The notes under the pieces: generated by a model
Database searches by the model: none
Told to the model about the DNA's origin: nothing
What the model saw: only the letters and a program-made list of their open reading frames with translations
Position numbers and translations under genes: made by a program
Source: Solwaraspora sp. WMMA2056
GTDB taxonomy: Bacteria > Actinomycetota > Actinomycetes > Mycobacteriales > Micromonosporaceae
Direction: 5' to 3'
Length of the DNA: 64,000 nucleotides
NCBI RefSeq assembly: GCF_030345095.1
Contig: NZ_CP128360.1
Coordinates: 2,852,001 to 2,916,000, forward strand
In this document: in pieces, positions 34,101 through 41,151 of the stretch
Numbering within the stretch: the stretch's first letter is position 1
Layout of the letters: the number at the start of each line of letters is the position of its first letter

Positions 34101-36574
34101 TAGCCGCTCTCGCCGACCGCCGCGAACACCCCGACCCGGCGGCCGTGCCGACGCGGCCCGGCGTAACCGGCGCGTTCCAACGCCTCGTGCGCCAGCTCCA
34201 AAAAGATCCGGGCGTGCGGGTCGGTAACGTCGGCGTCGGTGTCGGACATGCCGAAGAACTCGGCGTCGAAGCCGGCCGGGTCGTCCAAGAACGCCCCCCA
34301 GCGGGCAGTGCCGGTGTCGGTGTCGTGCTGCCAGCGCTGCGCCGGGATCTCGCTCACGCTGTCGTGCCCGTCGAGCAGTTGCCGCCAGAACTCGTCGGGG
34401 CTGTCCGCACCGGGGAACCGGCAGGCCAATCCGACGACCGCCACCTCATCTCCCGGCCGGGTAGGGACCTCGGCGGCTGCGCCGCTTACCACCCCCTCCG
34501 CTGCGCTGCCCGCCGGGCGCTCTGTCCTGCCGTTCGCACCCTTCACCGGGGTGAGCAGATGGTCGACCAGTGCCGCCACTGTCGCCCGTTCCCGCAGCTC
34601 GGCCGGGTCGAGTTCGCGGCCGAACGCGTCCTCCAGCCCAGCCAGCACCTCCATCGCCTGCAGCGACGAACCGCCCAGCGTGGTGAACCGGTCGTGCAAC
34701 CCGATCTCGTCGACGGGCCGGCGCAGCACCTTCGCCCACACCGCCAACACCACCTGCTCCACCTCGTCCCGCCTCCCACCCCTCTTCCCCGCCCCCCACC
34801 TCCCCGACGATCTTGCAGTTATCGCGAGCTTTTGTCCGGATTGTCCAACGATAAGTGCAAGATCGTCGGGATCTTGAGCGGGTGATGGTGGCAGCGGAGA
34901 AGGTGCCCAGCGCTGCTCGACCGCGGCGAAGTCACCGGCGGCGTACCGCTGGCGCAGCAGGGGACGGCGCAGCTTGCCGCTGGTGGTACGCGGGAACGCC
35001 CCGGGCGGCACCGGCAGCACCCGTACCTGGTCGTGCCCGGTCGCCGTCACGATCCGGGCCGCCACCTCAGCGAGCACCGCAGCGACGTCGCCTGAGGGCG
35101 CCATGGTGCCGGCCCACTGCACGAACACCACGATCCGCTCGGCACCACTGGCATGGTCGGTGCAGCCGATCACCGCGACCCGCCCTGATGGCAGCCCGGC
35201 CGTGCCGGCGACGACCTCCTCCAGGTCGGCGGCGTGGAAGGTACGGCCGTTGACGAACACCACGTCCTTGTTCCGGCCGGTCACGCAGAGCCGGCCGTCG
35301 CGTAGGAATCCCAGATCACCGGTACGCAGCCAACCGTCCACGAACACCTCGGCGGTGGCCGCCGGATCACCGTGGTAGCCGGCGGCCACGTTCGGGCCGC
35401 GTACCTCGATCCGGCCGACCTGACCGTCACCGGCGACGCAGCCGGCGTCGTCGACGATCCGTACCTCGCAGCCGGGCACCGGCAGCCCGACGTCCATGAA
35501 CTCCACTGCGCCCGGGTCACCCTCGCCGGCCGGCTGCACCGTGCCGACCGCGAGCGCCGCCCGGTCCACCCGCACCGGTACGGCGACCTCGCCCAGCGGC
35601 GGGACGGTGACGGCAAGGGTCGCCTCGGCCAACCCGTACACCGGTTGCAGTGCGGCCGGGTCGAGCCCGGCGGGCCGGGTCCGTTCGACGAACGCCCGCC
35701 ACACCACCGGCGAGATCGGCTCCGCGCCGACCATCATCAGCCGTACGGCGCTCAGGTCCAGCCCGGCCAGGGCCTCGGCCGGCACCCGCCGGACGGCCAG
35801 GGCGAGGGCGAAGTTGGCGGCCGACAGCAGCGTGGCGCGGTGCCGGTGCGCGACGCTGAACCACAGCAGCGGCCGTTTCGCGAACGTCAGCGGGCCGATC
35901 CGCACCTGCCGCAGCCCGGCGGCCAGGGGCGCCAGGTGGGTGCCGATCAACCCCATGTCGTGGAAGTACGGCATCCAGCTGACCGAGACGTCGTCGGCGG
36001 TCAGCGCGGCGGCCTGGCCGATCTGCCGCAGGTTGGCCAGCACGTTGCGGTGCCGCAGTTCGACGCCGCGTGGGGTGCCGGTGCTGCCGGAGGAGAACTG
36101 CAGGAAGGCGGGACTGTCGGGGTCGGGTGCCGGCAGCCGACGTGGCGTCCGCCCGTCGGCCCGCAGCGTGGCGAGGTGCAGCGCCGGTGCGTCGGCCGCT
36201 TGCGCGACCGGGGCGCAGGCATCGTCGACGATCACCGGTACGCCGCCGAGCAGGTCACGCACGCCGGCCACCCGGGTCGGTTCCGCCGGCAGCGGTACGG
36301 GCACCAGCCCGGCCGCCAGCGCGCCCCAGAACATCGGCTGGAAGTCGTCGCCGGCATCGGCCAGCAGGATCACCGGCGTGCCGGCCGCAATCCCGGCATC
36401 GTGCAGCCCACCGGCGACCTTCAGCGCCTCGTCGCGCAGCTGCCGGTGCGTGACGACGCGTTCGGTCCCGTCTCCGCGAACGTGCGTGACCGTCTGATCG
36501 GGGGCGGTGTCGGCGGCTGCGATCAGCACATCGAGCAGGTGTTTCTCGCCGTTGGGCCCGTCCGTGATCAGCAC
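25124..36574 (-). CDS. Hybrid PKS-NRPS, FAAL start and acyl-ACP-reductase-like release domain
   Basis: 3,816 residues. Approximate order: FAAL-type AMP ligase (1-560, FSSGSTGTPRGVEL, WMPYFHDMGLIG); ACP (GGSSLQAME near 636); KS (DTACSSAL Cys871, EAHGTGTELGD, GSVKSNLGHLLNAAG); vestigial AT (1150-1370, GVVPDAVVGDDADQ where GHS is expected, linker YPFQRRRHWLP); KR (VGGTGGVGAALA near 1595); ACP (GLDSLTAIDL, Ser1875); C (HHAAGDGAS near 2065); A (FTSGSTGRPKGV near 2535, tentative pocket D-A-R-S-I-V-L-I-N-K, no confident match); PCP (LGGDSIVAIE near 2932); second C (HHLIGDGYS near 3127); and a C-terminal domain from about 3440 resembling cyanobacterial AAR (TTGHAATA, VVGLGSIGRS, GGGLLDC, ASCQVESLL). 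Predicted product: an N-(beta-hydroxyacyl) amino-aldehyde. GTG 36574. Confidence 0.88.
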   Translation of the reverse strand: MLITDGPNGEKHLLDVLIAAADTAPDQTVTHVRGDGTERVVTHRQLRDEALKVAGGLHDAGIAAGTPVILLADAGDDFQPMFWGALAAGLVPVPLPAEPTRVAGVRDLLGGVPVIVDDACAPVAQAADAPALHLATLRADGRTPRRLPAPDPDSPAFLQFSSGSTGTPRGVELRHRNVLANLRQIGQAAALTADDVSVSWMPYFHDMGLIGTHLAPLAAGLRQVRIGPLTFAKRPLLWFSVAHRHRATLLSAANFALALAVRRVPAEALAGLDLSAVRLMMVGAEPISPVVWRAFVERTRPAGLDPAALQPVYGLAEATLAVTVPPLGEVAVPVRVDRAALAVGTVQPAGEGDPGAVEFMDVGLPVPGCEVRIVDDAGCVAGDGQVGRIEVRGPNVAAGYHGDPAATAEVFVDGWLRTGDLGFLRDGRLCVTGRNKDVVFVNGRTFHAADLEEVVAGTAGLPSGRVAVIGCTDHASGAERIVVFVQWAGTMAPSGDVAAVLAEVAARIVTATGHDQVRVLPVPPGAFPRTTSGKLRRPLLRQRYAAGDFAAVEQRWAPSPLPPSPAQDPDDLALIVGQSGQKLAITARSSGRWGAGKRGGRRDEVEQVVLAVWAKVLRRPVDEIGLHDRFTTLGGSSLQAMEVLAGLEDAFGRELDPAELRERATVAALVDHLLTPVKGANGRTERPAGSAAEGVVSGAAAEVPTRPGDEVAVVGLACRFPGADSPDEFWRQLLDGHDSVSEIPAQRWQHDTDTGTARWGAFLDDPAGFDAEFFGMSDTDADVTDPHARIFLELAHEALERAGYAGPRRHGRRVGVFAAVGESGYAELLRTQPEGATHPAALAGNLRNLIPARVAQALDLTGPALAVDTACSSALVALHLAVRSLRERECDLAVVGGVNLNLTPTGHRLLNAAGALSATGRCRVFAAAADGFVPGEGGAALVLARADDARAAGDELLALVRGTAVNNDGRSLSLLAPNPLRQREVIAQAYRDSGVDPTIVSYVEAHGTGTELGDPVEVRSLAYAFPPRPDGRPRLLGSVKSNLGHLLNAAGMPALVKVILALRHRQLPPSLHVDTPSPRLDLAGAGFEVVTGARDWVGDGPLTAGVNAFGFGGTNAHAILQQADPAPAPASASQQAAGAAVERAGANSAGPPYLLTCSAATEVALRQSLRDLAAHLEAHPELDPGDVCATVNTARDDRAHRVAVVADSTAGLAAALAAAASGPVTEVVRRPRTAVVALDGTADDATGPAAVCRRLADWGVVPDAVVGDDADQLRGLLDQGYDLLLGVDPHQLTRAVREASPESADRVEVLSVPPTDDDGPTGPTGLVRLVGALWQRGVAVDRVRLAGGRRRVAVPTYPFQRRRHWLPATMKDDLVHQVRWSPLPVPAGLSPASVHLTGPGTVAGGPLADGLRDRLAADGIELVTGTGDAELVVYLASVDPFDVDGGVAGLDAAVDATLHGVTGLVATLPERGFRLLVVTHDAVGTGAAGERPDPVQSLVTGLSAALADEHPDSVVSAVDLSRADDVPARVDALAAEVATTHAESGLVVWRAGQRLGPRLVPAAPLTDESAAGKPSGEEPTPSVDADGVQLIVGGTGGVGAALAADLAARGHRRIVLAGRAAAAPDGLVDRLRTLGARVDYRRCDITDAADVDTLIAGLPDLAGVFHAAGVVRPGPLRSRSVAQLQAVLAPKVRGGHLLVQALRRYGRRPATVVAFTSVSALLPGLAGGVGDYAAANAFLDTYAAVEQAAGRPLRTVGFSALADAGMAAHPALAARLAARGLPPLPFDDALPALRSALRRPAAHLVVARLTDANVPPADAVPQPQPQAVSSGDAGRQVHRPGEIRDLLRRLLADALDCDPARIDDDTPFLSLGLDSLTAIDLVKILEGELGRPLPTMLLFEHGTIAALVDRLADPAPLPSAVTPSADGDAESFALSGVQRAFHTLHRFYPQVAAYGFVRHAVTGPLDADLLGQALDQLTRRHPMLRMRWTDGDGDAAPRQLIGPPTPLTDWYAVHDAGQAGGDGDVEALTERLCNEPIDLTCRPPLRADLIRTGPTDAQLLLVLHHAAGDGASLSVLSEELWQVYGALAAGRVPQLPAVPTTFRDQLAAAAPAREEDLAFWRETLASWPAGLRLPWRDPAAPPAPPYAAHQVSVDPPTVAALTRAAAAAQVSLFHLLLAGYARCLARASGQRIVTVSVARAGRDARLPGVDRVVGPFADTLPVTVDVDPAEPAADLAHRILAAWLVAQRHGTVDAVDLARATPRPDYPTGGGGPVTASPASFSFARFPVTPDADCPVRVSPVAAGTASAGTRLGLLCWPDGERLRFAWNHPAALLDRSTVAGLAADFLAELADLAELADLAKLAESTSAESVEGTAPSVVERIGQVCRRHADAVAVADGAVRMTYRQLDAAADRVAAALRRTGVRAGDLVGMLTARGPAAVAAVVGVLRAGAGWVPLDVAHPAARLSDQLRRSGARVLLHDAASTVLVDALADAQAGLVTVDVDAAVADETSVDTVVRGAVAPDPDGTAYVIFTSGSTGRPKGVPVSHRSMGNYLRWAVDTFGYHSDDRLAQTSSWCFDASVRQLLAPLLVGATVVVLDQRLLRDPDEVLRRVEHDRITVWSSVPTLWSQLLAAARRRTASGGRPDLSALRWIHVGGEALPPGQVRGWFDLFGPGHRITNLYGPTEATINAAWFLIDRRPADGLRRVPIGRPAAGATLAVVDADGRPCPPGEAGELQISGPGLTSGYLDDPEQTQAAFTHRDGRRWYRSGDRVRVGPTGDLEFLGRLDDQVKLHGHRIEPAEIEAALGEHPAVSGAAVLHQATPYPRLVAFVELADSVTAFEAETAAALRRHLADRLPPQWVPARIRPVRALPLTATGKVDRQLLAGLLDDEPAPVDGGARTGTERQVAQVWQAVLGVPAVHRDDDFFALGGDSIVAIEVFARLRERFPAAPGPAVIYDHRTLAGLAAAIDTAAPGSEAATAPGSEAAPEAVPAVVDAYDPRPFPLSPAQRGFLLAEAAAPGSSSTWLARLRLAGRLDRRRFQRAVDTVVAWHPMLRTVFPAEARPPVQQELPATLRLPVRFERVASAVQVTEIVARERQRPVEPWAWPLLRLLVLTLTPDEHVLVVHAHHLIGDGYSAALLGQELLALYDDPATGEAAPPPRTTFRDYVDWLHRQVPDPVALRWWRERFASPYRPPTLRGHTVDGAAPARTDGFTLDGTVTAGLRRLAAAAGTTGYAPVLTAYHRGLVRLTGQGDLVVGLTVTGRDHPLPDLHRLFGPCAVLLPLRLTDTALSGDGGFGADLARVAAEVAAGRRHGPDSARAGIDGGPSVLLGAQFIFSSLDFTGLGPAAGAGLTVESDDTDSELEPPPVGTDVLLTVRPGGDGLRVAVRATAAAMDADRFAGFVAAIEADLVGAATTDTDRVTAAAGTDLVSAAVGTALDAAIVGYLPAPTQLAALAGMSAVELPREHIRELLFPTGAPRLLEELVTPFGRSGFVCLPVFADELGPGLAAVTADAVRLAARAGARCVSMAGMLPSVTGYGFDVVRQVDPAVRVTTGHAATATSVVLTTLAALAAAGRDLTAGPLAVVGLGSIGRSAVELLLRHGGPHPPRIVLADLPGSRQRLVDYPQRLRRLGFRGELVWADSTPAVAPAVYAAATIVAAVSASSAIVDVDRLRPGTVLVDDSFPYCVDPGAALDRMRRDGDVLVVGGGLLDCGTVRRLLPAGLPPVAVAGYAARGASPDAVASCQVESLLQAARPDLPLVHGLVETELAAAYWSAARAAGIAAAPLHLAGTAVADLVAGRLGRRRALGQGGRT
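29495..29530. repeat. 18-bp tandem duplication in the C-A linker
   Basis: Two identical copies of ggccaggtcagccagttc (29495-29512 and 29513-29530) plus a partial third. In the megasynthase frame they encode repeats of E-L-A-D-L-A between the first C domain and the A domain, giving a flexible or helical linker. Replication slippage is the likely origin. Confidence 0.85.
34803..34870. repeat. 68-bp dispersed-repeat-like palindrome inside the PKS-NRPS gene
   Basis: Two 22-base arms (34803-34824 and 34849-34870) are inverted copies with one mismatch, enclosing a 24-base loop. The arms begin cccgacgatcttgca. The element sits between the FAAL and the first ACP of the megasynthase and is translated (about residues 568-590, PDDLALIVGQSGQKLAITAR) without breaking the frame. 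It looks like an intragenic REP/MITE-like insertion rather than a structural feature of the protein. Confidence 0.8.
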
Positions 36575-36716
36575 GGCCAGACCCTAGCCGAGCCGGTCGA
36601 CACCCCACCTGGTCCGACCGGCCGGAACGTGGCGGATCCCGGGTGCCGTGTGCCGGCGAGCGTCGGCGTGTGAGCCAGTCCGGCTTGGCGTAGCTGCGCG
36701 CCGGAAGCGCTCGTCG

Positions 36717-37241
36717 CTACTGCTCGGCTGGATCCGGGAACAGCTCCTCAAGCATGAATTGAACCTTGGGGGCGATCGGTCGTCCTGGATACACGGACTC
36801 GACCAGGTCAAGTCCTTGCGCCGCTGTGGTGAATCCGCAAAGCCGATACAAGATGGCTATGTCATCAATGTCCTGTTCTCTTGCCGCCAGGAGTTTCATG
36901 GCGAGGAGATACTCAGGTGAGGCGACGTCGACGCGAAGAGAGTCGTTCTCGAACACCTGGCGTGCTTGTGGATCCGATCCAGGGAGGAACCCTTTGACGG
37001 CATCGTTGAGCCAGTCGTCGGGAAGATCGTTTCTGGCTGCCACGGCAGCGGCCGCCAGGTGCACTCCGGTTTTCGGGGCGAAGATGGCATCGATGTCCCG
37101 GGTCGCCCGGCGAGCGTCGTAGGCGAGAGCCATCGCCGCACCACCGACCAGGAAGACTTCAGCGCGAATGCCCTGGTTGCGCAGCTCTGCGGAGAGCTCG
37201 TTGAACAGATGAATAATCTGGCTGCGATCGAGAAGGCTCAT
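36717..37241 (-). CDS. Nucleotidyltransferase-fold protein of a two-gene module
   Basis: 174 residues. AEVFLVGGAAMALAYDARRA followed by TRDIDAIFAP is the GG...DxD signature of the pol-beta-like nucleotidyltransferase fold; DSLRVDVASPEYLLAMKLLA is the further Asp region. It resembles DUF6036/AbiEii-type small nucleotidyltransferases, some of which are toxins. I start at ATG 37241 rather than at the longer 37349, because it overlaps the upstream partner as ATGA and gives the family N-terminus SLLDRSQIIHLFNELS. Base use is noticeably less GC-rich than in neighbours, suggesting transfer. Its target (tRNA, protein or nucleotide) cannot be read. Confidence 0.72.
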   Translation of the reverse strand: MSLLDRSQIIHLFNELSAELRNQGIRAEVFLVGGAAMALAYDARRATRDIDAIFAPKTGVHLAAAAVAARNDLPDDWLNDAVKGFLPGSDPQARQVFENDSLRVDVASPEYLLAMKLLAAREQDIDDIAILYRLCGFTTAAQGLDLVESVYPGRPIAPKVQFMLEELFPDPAEQ

Positions 37242-37642
37242 ACTCGCACTAACGCCGATTCTGTGATGAACACACCGCGCTTGCGGAATGCCAGTGGTGA
37301 CTCGACGATTGCGGTGGCATGCCAGGACTTGAGTCCCGATACGAACCACCAGGGCTTTGCGTACCGCTTCTGGTCGAAGGCCCAGGCCGGTGGCCGCCAG
37401 CCATCCCGGCGGGCGAGATGTTCGGCCAATCCAGCGAGAGCGGCGTCTACCCGAACGTCGCCAGTTTCGGGTGGCACCGTTGCGAACAGCGTCGCTCCAG
37501 AGGCAACACCATCCGTGGACAGTGCTCGCTGGTAGTCGTCAAGGAGCTGAAGGAGACAGCGGAAGGCGTGCTGAGGACCGCCGCCGCCTGCCAGCTCGGC
37601 GGCGGCATTGCGGGCGGCATCTGCTGCGGTCCAGAGCGTCAC
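37238..37642 (-). CDS. Partner of the nucleotidyltransferase module
   Basis: 134 residues, starting at GTG 37642 and ending in an ATGA overlap with the nucleotidyltransferase gene. No known domain is evident; KRYAKPWWFVSGLKSWHATA is a distinctive aromatic-rich stretch and the N-terminal half is Ala-rich helical. Its size, order and overlap are those of an antitoxin or cognate regulator of a small nucleotidyltransferase. There is no visible HTH. This is a structural inference only. Confidence 0.55.
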   Translation of the reverse strand: MTLWTAADAARNAAAELAGGGGPQHAFRCLLQLLDDYQRALSTDGVASGATLFATVPPETGDVRVDAALAGLAEHLARRDGWRPPAWAFDQKRYAKPWWFVSGLKSWHATAIVESPLAFRKRGVFITESALVRV

Positions 37643-37676
37643 ACTCAGAGCTTACGACGCCGCGCTGCACGTCGCC

Positions 37677-38249
37677 TCAGGGCGCGGGACTTCGTCGAGG
37701 AGCATGACGTGGCGAGGTGAGCCGGGTCCAGCTGCGGTCGAAACGCAGGGCGGCGAGCCTGGTGACGGTCTCCGGCGGGAAGTCGGGCCAGGTGCGCAGG
37801 GTTTCGTGGCGTCGGTTCAGCCGGCGGTCGAGGAAGCGTTGGGTGCGGACGAGCCCGTCGGCCGCCTCGGCCGGCGTCAACGCGCCATCTCTGGCCGCTG
37901 CGGCGTACTCGTCGAGGTCGAGCACCCGGTAAGGATGGTCGGGTGGTCCGACGATGACATCGATCCATAGGTCGTCGACGACGATCTCGGTGTCGGTGCC
38001 TGACACCCGGACCAGGTCGCAGTACCACCACCCTTGCTGCGCCGGTGGAAAGATCACCGGCTGGTTGATCTGGAACCCGTCATCGAGCAGTACGTAGCTG
38101 CGCTGCTCGTGGTGCCGTCCGTTGAGCCGGAAGCCCCAGTCGTAGACGATGACGTCGTCGAGCCGCCGTCCCGCTGCGCGTATCTCGCCGTCGCGTACCA
38201 CCGTGACCGGCGCGAGTCCGTCGATGCTGGTGTCGTCCATGCGTGGCAT
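37677..38249 (-). CDS. DUF402-domain protein
   Basis: 190 residues. WWYCDLVRVSGTDTEIVVDD followed by LWIDVIVGPPDHPYRVLDLD and EYAAAARDGALTPAEAADG match the DUF402 fold, known in FAU-1-like RNA-associated proteins and in nucleoside-phosphate hydrolases. These carboxylates and the Trp/Tyr are the usual metal/ligand residues. Two in-frame starts (38249 and 38240) are nine bases apart; the first is used. It is the gene upstream of the nucleotidyltransferase pair on the minus strand, with a 34-base gap. Its substrate cannot be predicted. Confidence 0.75.
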   Translation of the reverse strand: MPRMDDTSIDGLAPVTVVRDGEIRAAGRRLDDVIVYDWGFRLNGRHHEQRSYVLLDDGFQINQPVIFPPAQQGWWYCDLVRVSGTDTEIVVDDLWIDVIVGPPDHPYRVLDLDEYAAAARDGALTPAEAADGLVRTQRFLDRRLNRRHETLRTWPDFPPETVTRLAALRFDRSWTRLTSPRHAPRRSPAP

Positions 38250-38437
38250 GGTGCCCCAGACAGCTTGCCATCTGGTACGGAGTTCCCGAAACGCTGGATG
38301 CTATTCGACGGCCGAGGGTCGTGGAAATTCCACGAAAGGTGGCGAGTGCGAGTTGTCCACAGGCCGTTGAATTGATCTCTCCGATCTGCGTTACTTGTGT
38401 GCACCGTGGACACGGGCCGCGACGGGAGGGCGTCCAG

Positions 38438-39721
38438 TTGACCGGACGGCGGGACAGTTTCATCAGGAGGCGCAGGGCGGCCGGCTTCAGCCAGGAAGGG
38501 CTGGCCGAGCGCCTGCAGGTCGATCGCACCACCGTTGCCCGGTGGGAGCGGGGTAAGGCCGAGCCGCAACCGTACACCCGAGCACGACTCGCGGAAGCGC
38601 TCGGGACCTCGGTCGATCAACTCGATGCCCTGCTCGCCGGGGAGCCAGAAAATCGATCTCTGGACATCGACGATCGGGGCGGTACCGTTACATCGGGGGA
38701 CGACAATGGAGGTGATCTTACGGACCGGCGTGCGTTCACGATCAATGCTGCTCTGGCGGGCCTGGGCATCGCCAGCCCGCTGCGGGACTGGGTCACCGCG
38801 CCCGATGTGCCGCAGCACCTGAGCATGGAGCACCTGCAGCAGGTGTCGGCCACCATCGCGAGCCTTGAGCGGGCCGACGCGGCGGCCGGCGGCGGCAGCC
38901 TCTGCGACGTGGCCATCGCCATGCACCGGCGGCTGACCCGCTGGGAGCGCGAGGCCACCTATCCCCGGCAGGTCGGCGACGCGCTGCAGAGCAACCTCGG
39001 TGACCTGGAAGCCTGGATCGGCTGGCTCGCGCTGGACGCGGAGCGGCGCGCCGAGTCGCGCCGCTACCTGCAGGAGGCGATCGTCCGCGCCCGACTGCGC
39101 GACGATCCGCACCTTGAGGTCCAAGTGCTGGCGATCATGGCGATGCTGGTCAGGGACGCCCGGCCGGTCGAGTCGGTGCAGATTGCCGAGGCAGCCCTCC
39201 GCATTTCGGCACCCTGGGCCACTCCTCGGCTTACCAGCCTGCTGCACCTGCGGACCACGCACGCGTCGGCGTTGATGGGCGACGCCGTCGAGTTCAACCG
39301 CGCACTCGCTAGAGCCAAGACCGCGCTCGATCGTGGCCCCAGCGATGACGACCCGCCCTACACCTGGCATGTCGGCGAGCGCGAGGTCAACGGAGCGGAA
39401 GGGCTGTCGCACCTGGCGCTCGGCCGCCCCGACCGGGCGATTTCCTGTCTGCAGGCTCGGGTGGCACACCACGACCCTGTCTATCGGCGGAATCAGATCC
39501 TCGGCAAGGTCAGCCTGGCGATCGCGCTGCACCAGCAGGGCGACTCCACCGCAGCAGGCACCGTCGCGCTGGACGCGCTGCCGGAGATCGCCGACCTGAA
39601 GTCCGGGCGTGGCCGTAAGCGGCTCGCTGGGTTGCGGGCCGACCTCGGGCAGGTGGCCGACCAGGTGCCAGCGGCACGGGACTTCGTCGAGGCGTACGAC
39701 GTGGCGAAGATGGCGGCCTGA
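38438..39721 (+). CDS. XRE-type HTH regulator with TPR-like C-terminus
   Basis: 427 residues. The N-terminal XRE helix-turn-helix (RRRRAAGFSQEGLAERLQVD, RTTVARWERGKAEPQPYTRA) is followed by a helical solenoid resembling actinomycete TPR regulators (SAEVAL-like repeats, for example LSHLALGRPDRAISCLQARV). Start TTG 38438 has gggaggg seven bases upstream, and the reading begins just before the HTH; longer starts read into the promoter region. It is divergent from the DUF402 gene and heads a short run with two unknown genes, 87 bases downstream. Such proteins commonly regulate adjacent genes in response to small signals. Confidence 0.83.
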   Translation: MTGRRDSFIRRRRAAGFSQEGLAERLQVDRTTVARWERGKAEPQPYTRARLAEALGTSVDQLDALLAGEPENRSLDIDDRGGTVTSGDDNGGDLTDRRAFTINAALAGLGIASPLRDWVTAPDVPQHLSMEHLQQVSATIASLERADAAAGGGSLCDVAIAMHRRLTRWEREATYPRQVGDALQSNLGDLEAWIGWLALDAERRAESRRYLQEAIVRARLRDDPHLEVQVLAIMAMLVRDARPVESVQIAEAALRISAPWATPRLTSLLHLRTTHASALMGDAVEFNRALARAKTALDRGPSDDDPPYTWHVGEREVNGAEGLSHLALGRPDRAISCLQARVAHHDPVYRRNQILGKVSLAIALHQQGDSTAAGTVALDALPEIADLKSGRGRKRLAGLRADLGQVADQVPAARDFVEAYDVAKMAA

Positions 39722-39808
39722 CGAGTCGCCCGACCTGCCGGTGTCGGCGGGCTGGGCCAGGCTCTGGCCGCCGGCGTCGGCTTGGCTGAGGCTGGGAGAC
39801 TGGGCGGT

Positions 39809-40450
39809 ATGTCGACTGTGATCGTGCCCGCCGGGTTGAGCATGGGTCCGCGCTACCGGTACGTCCGACCGCCGGACCCGACGCCGGAGTGCTACGAGGT
39901 GCACCTCGGCGACGACCTGGTCGAGTTGACCGAGACCGAGGCGGCGGTGTGGGCGGCGGCGTTCCTCTACCCGGACCGGCACGCCAAGCTGTCGGTCAAC
40001 CGGGAGTCGCTGGTGCGGATGCTGGAGACCGCACCGAAGCCGGAGCCACAGGCCGCCCGGTACGTCGACGATCTGATCGCCCGGGGTCTGCTGGTGGAGT
40101 TCGACCCGGACGGCGATCTGCGCCCGGTGTTCAGCCGGCACAAGCTGCTGCCGCTGGCCCAGGGCCTCGGCTCCACACCGGACGCCCCTCACCAGCACCG
40201 CATCGGCATCGCCGACCAACCCCTCGTCGCCCTACCAAATTCGGTGTACGGGCTCTGGTCGTTCTCGTTCCACAGCAAGAACCTGTGGGAGGCGTGCGCC
40301 TACTACGCGGCCGCCGACGAGGACGAGTTGGAGCCGGGGGAGGAGCCCTTGGGGCTGACGCCCGAGTCGATAGCTCAGGAAGTCGCCGAGAACCTGCCGG
40401 TACTGATCTCGGCGACCTGCGCCTTTCTCGATCCGGTGGTCGACGAGTGA
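39809..40450 (+). CDS. Unknown protein with winged-helix-like N-terminal half
   Basis: 213 residues. I do not recognise a named family. VELTETEAAVWAAAFLYPDR followed by SVNRESLVRMLE and AARYVDDLIARGLLVEFDPD has the pattern of a winged-helix unit with a wing strand (LLVEFDPDG). The second half is acidic and aromatic (LWSFSFHSKNLWEACAYYAA, then a Glu-rich stretch). ATG 39809 is the first plausible start; a TTG at 39782 is possible. The end overlaps the next gene by GTGA, so the two are coupled and likely act together, probably under the XRE regulator upstream. Confidence 0.6.
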   Translation: MSTVIVPAGLSMGPRYRYVRPPDPTPECYEVHLGDDLVELTETEAAVWAAAFLYPDRHAKLSVNRESLVRMLETAPKPEPQAARYVDDLIARGLLVEFDPDGDLRPVFSRHKLLPLAQGLGSTPDAPHQHRIGIADQPLVALPNSVYGLWSFSFHSKNLWEACAYYAAADEDELEPGEEPLGLTPESIAQEVAENLPVLISATCAFLDPVVDE

Positions 40451-41151
40451 GCTGGCGGCGGCGTCAGTATCGGGCTGGTGAACGACCGGCTCAGTCGTTC
40501 GTCCAGCAGTGGCGGCACGAAACCACGAAGGAAGGCACCGGCAACCTCGTCCAACAGTTGGGGGCCGGCCTCGGCGCCCTGGCTGCACTCGCGACCACGA
40601 AGTGGGGACTTCCGTCGTCCGTCGCGATCGTCGGCGCGATCCTCGGACACGCGGTCAGCGTCGCGGGCAAGGGATTCGTCAACACGGTGTTGGACCGGCG
40701 ACGTGAGGCGCGGGCGGGCGACGGCACGACCCCGGGCGGCTCCGGGCCGGGCTCCGGCTCCGGTAGTGGCGGTGGAGCGAGACCACTGAGCAGCATCCGC
40801 CGCCGCTATCCCGGCCACCGCAGCCGGGGCGGCGGCGACCGGATGGTCACCATCGGCGGCCCGGCGAGCCGGGGCGGCAGCGGTGGGGGCGGCGGGAGCA
40901 CCGGCTCCTACCTGCAACAGCTGCGTCGGCTGCTCGACGAGATCGAGACGCAGCAGGCGAAGCTGGCAAACGTCGCCAATGCCATGCGGGCGAGCCAGCT
41001 CGGCGTGGCACAACTGCTCGCCGGCGGGCGGCAGGACCGTACGCAGGAGATCTACACCTGGTCGGAGCTGTCCCGCGCCAACGTCGAGGAAGCTGCTGTC
41101 CTGACTCACCAGGCAGTCAAGAGCCTGAAGGCATACCTGTCGAACCTCTAG
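40447..41151 (+). CDS. Unknown membrane/coiled-coil protein
   Basis: 234 residues, GTG 40447 overlapping the preceding stop. A basic N-terminus precedes hydrophobic stretches (LGAGLGALAALATT and SSVAIVGAILGHAVSVAG) that could form two membrane helices. A Gly/Ser-rich linker (PGGSGPGSGSGSGGGAR) and a basic segment follow, then a helical, coiled-coil-like C-terminus (YLQQLRRLLDEIETQQAKLA). I cannot name the family. The architecture, a membrane hairpin tethered to a helical domain, is compatible with an effector or scaffold acting with the upstream protein. Confidence 0.6.
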   Translation: MSWRRRQYRAGERPAQSFVQQWRHETTKEGTGNLVQQLGAGLGALAALATTKWGLPSSVAIVGAILGHAVSVAGKGFVNTVLDRRREARAGDGTTPGGSGPGSGSGSGGGARPLSSIRRRYPGHRSRGGGDRMVTIGGPASRGGSGGGGGSTGSYLQQLRRLLDEIETQQAKLANVANAMRASQLGVAQLLAGGRQDRTQEIYTWSELSRANVEEAAVLTHQAVKSLKAYLSNL

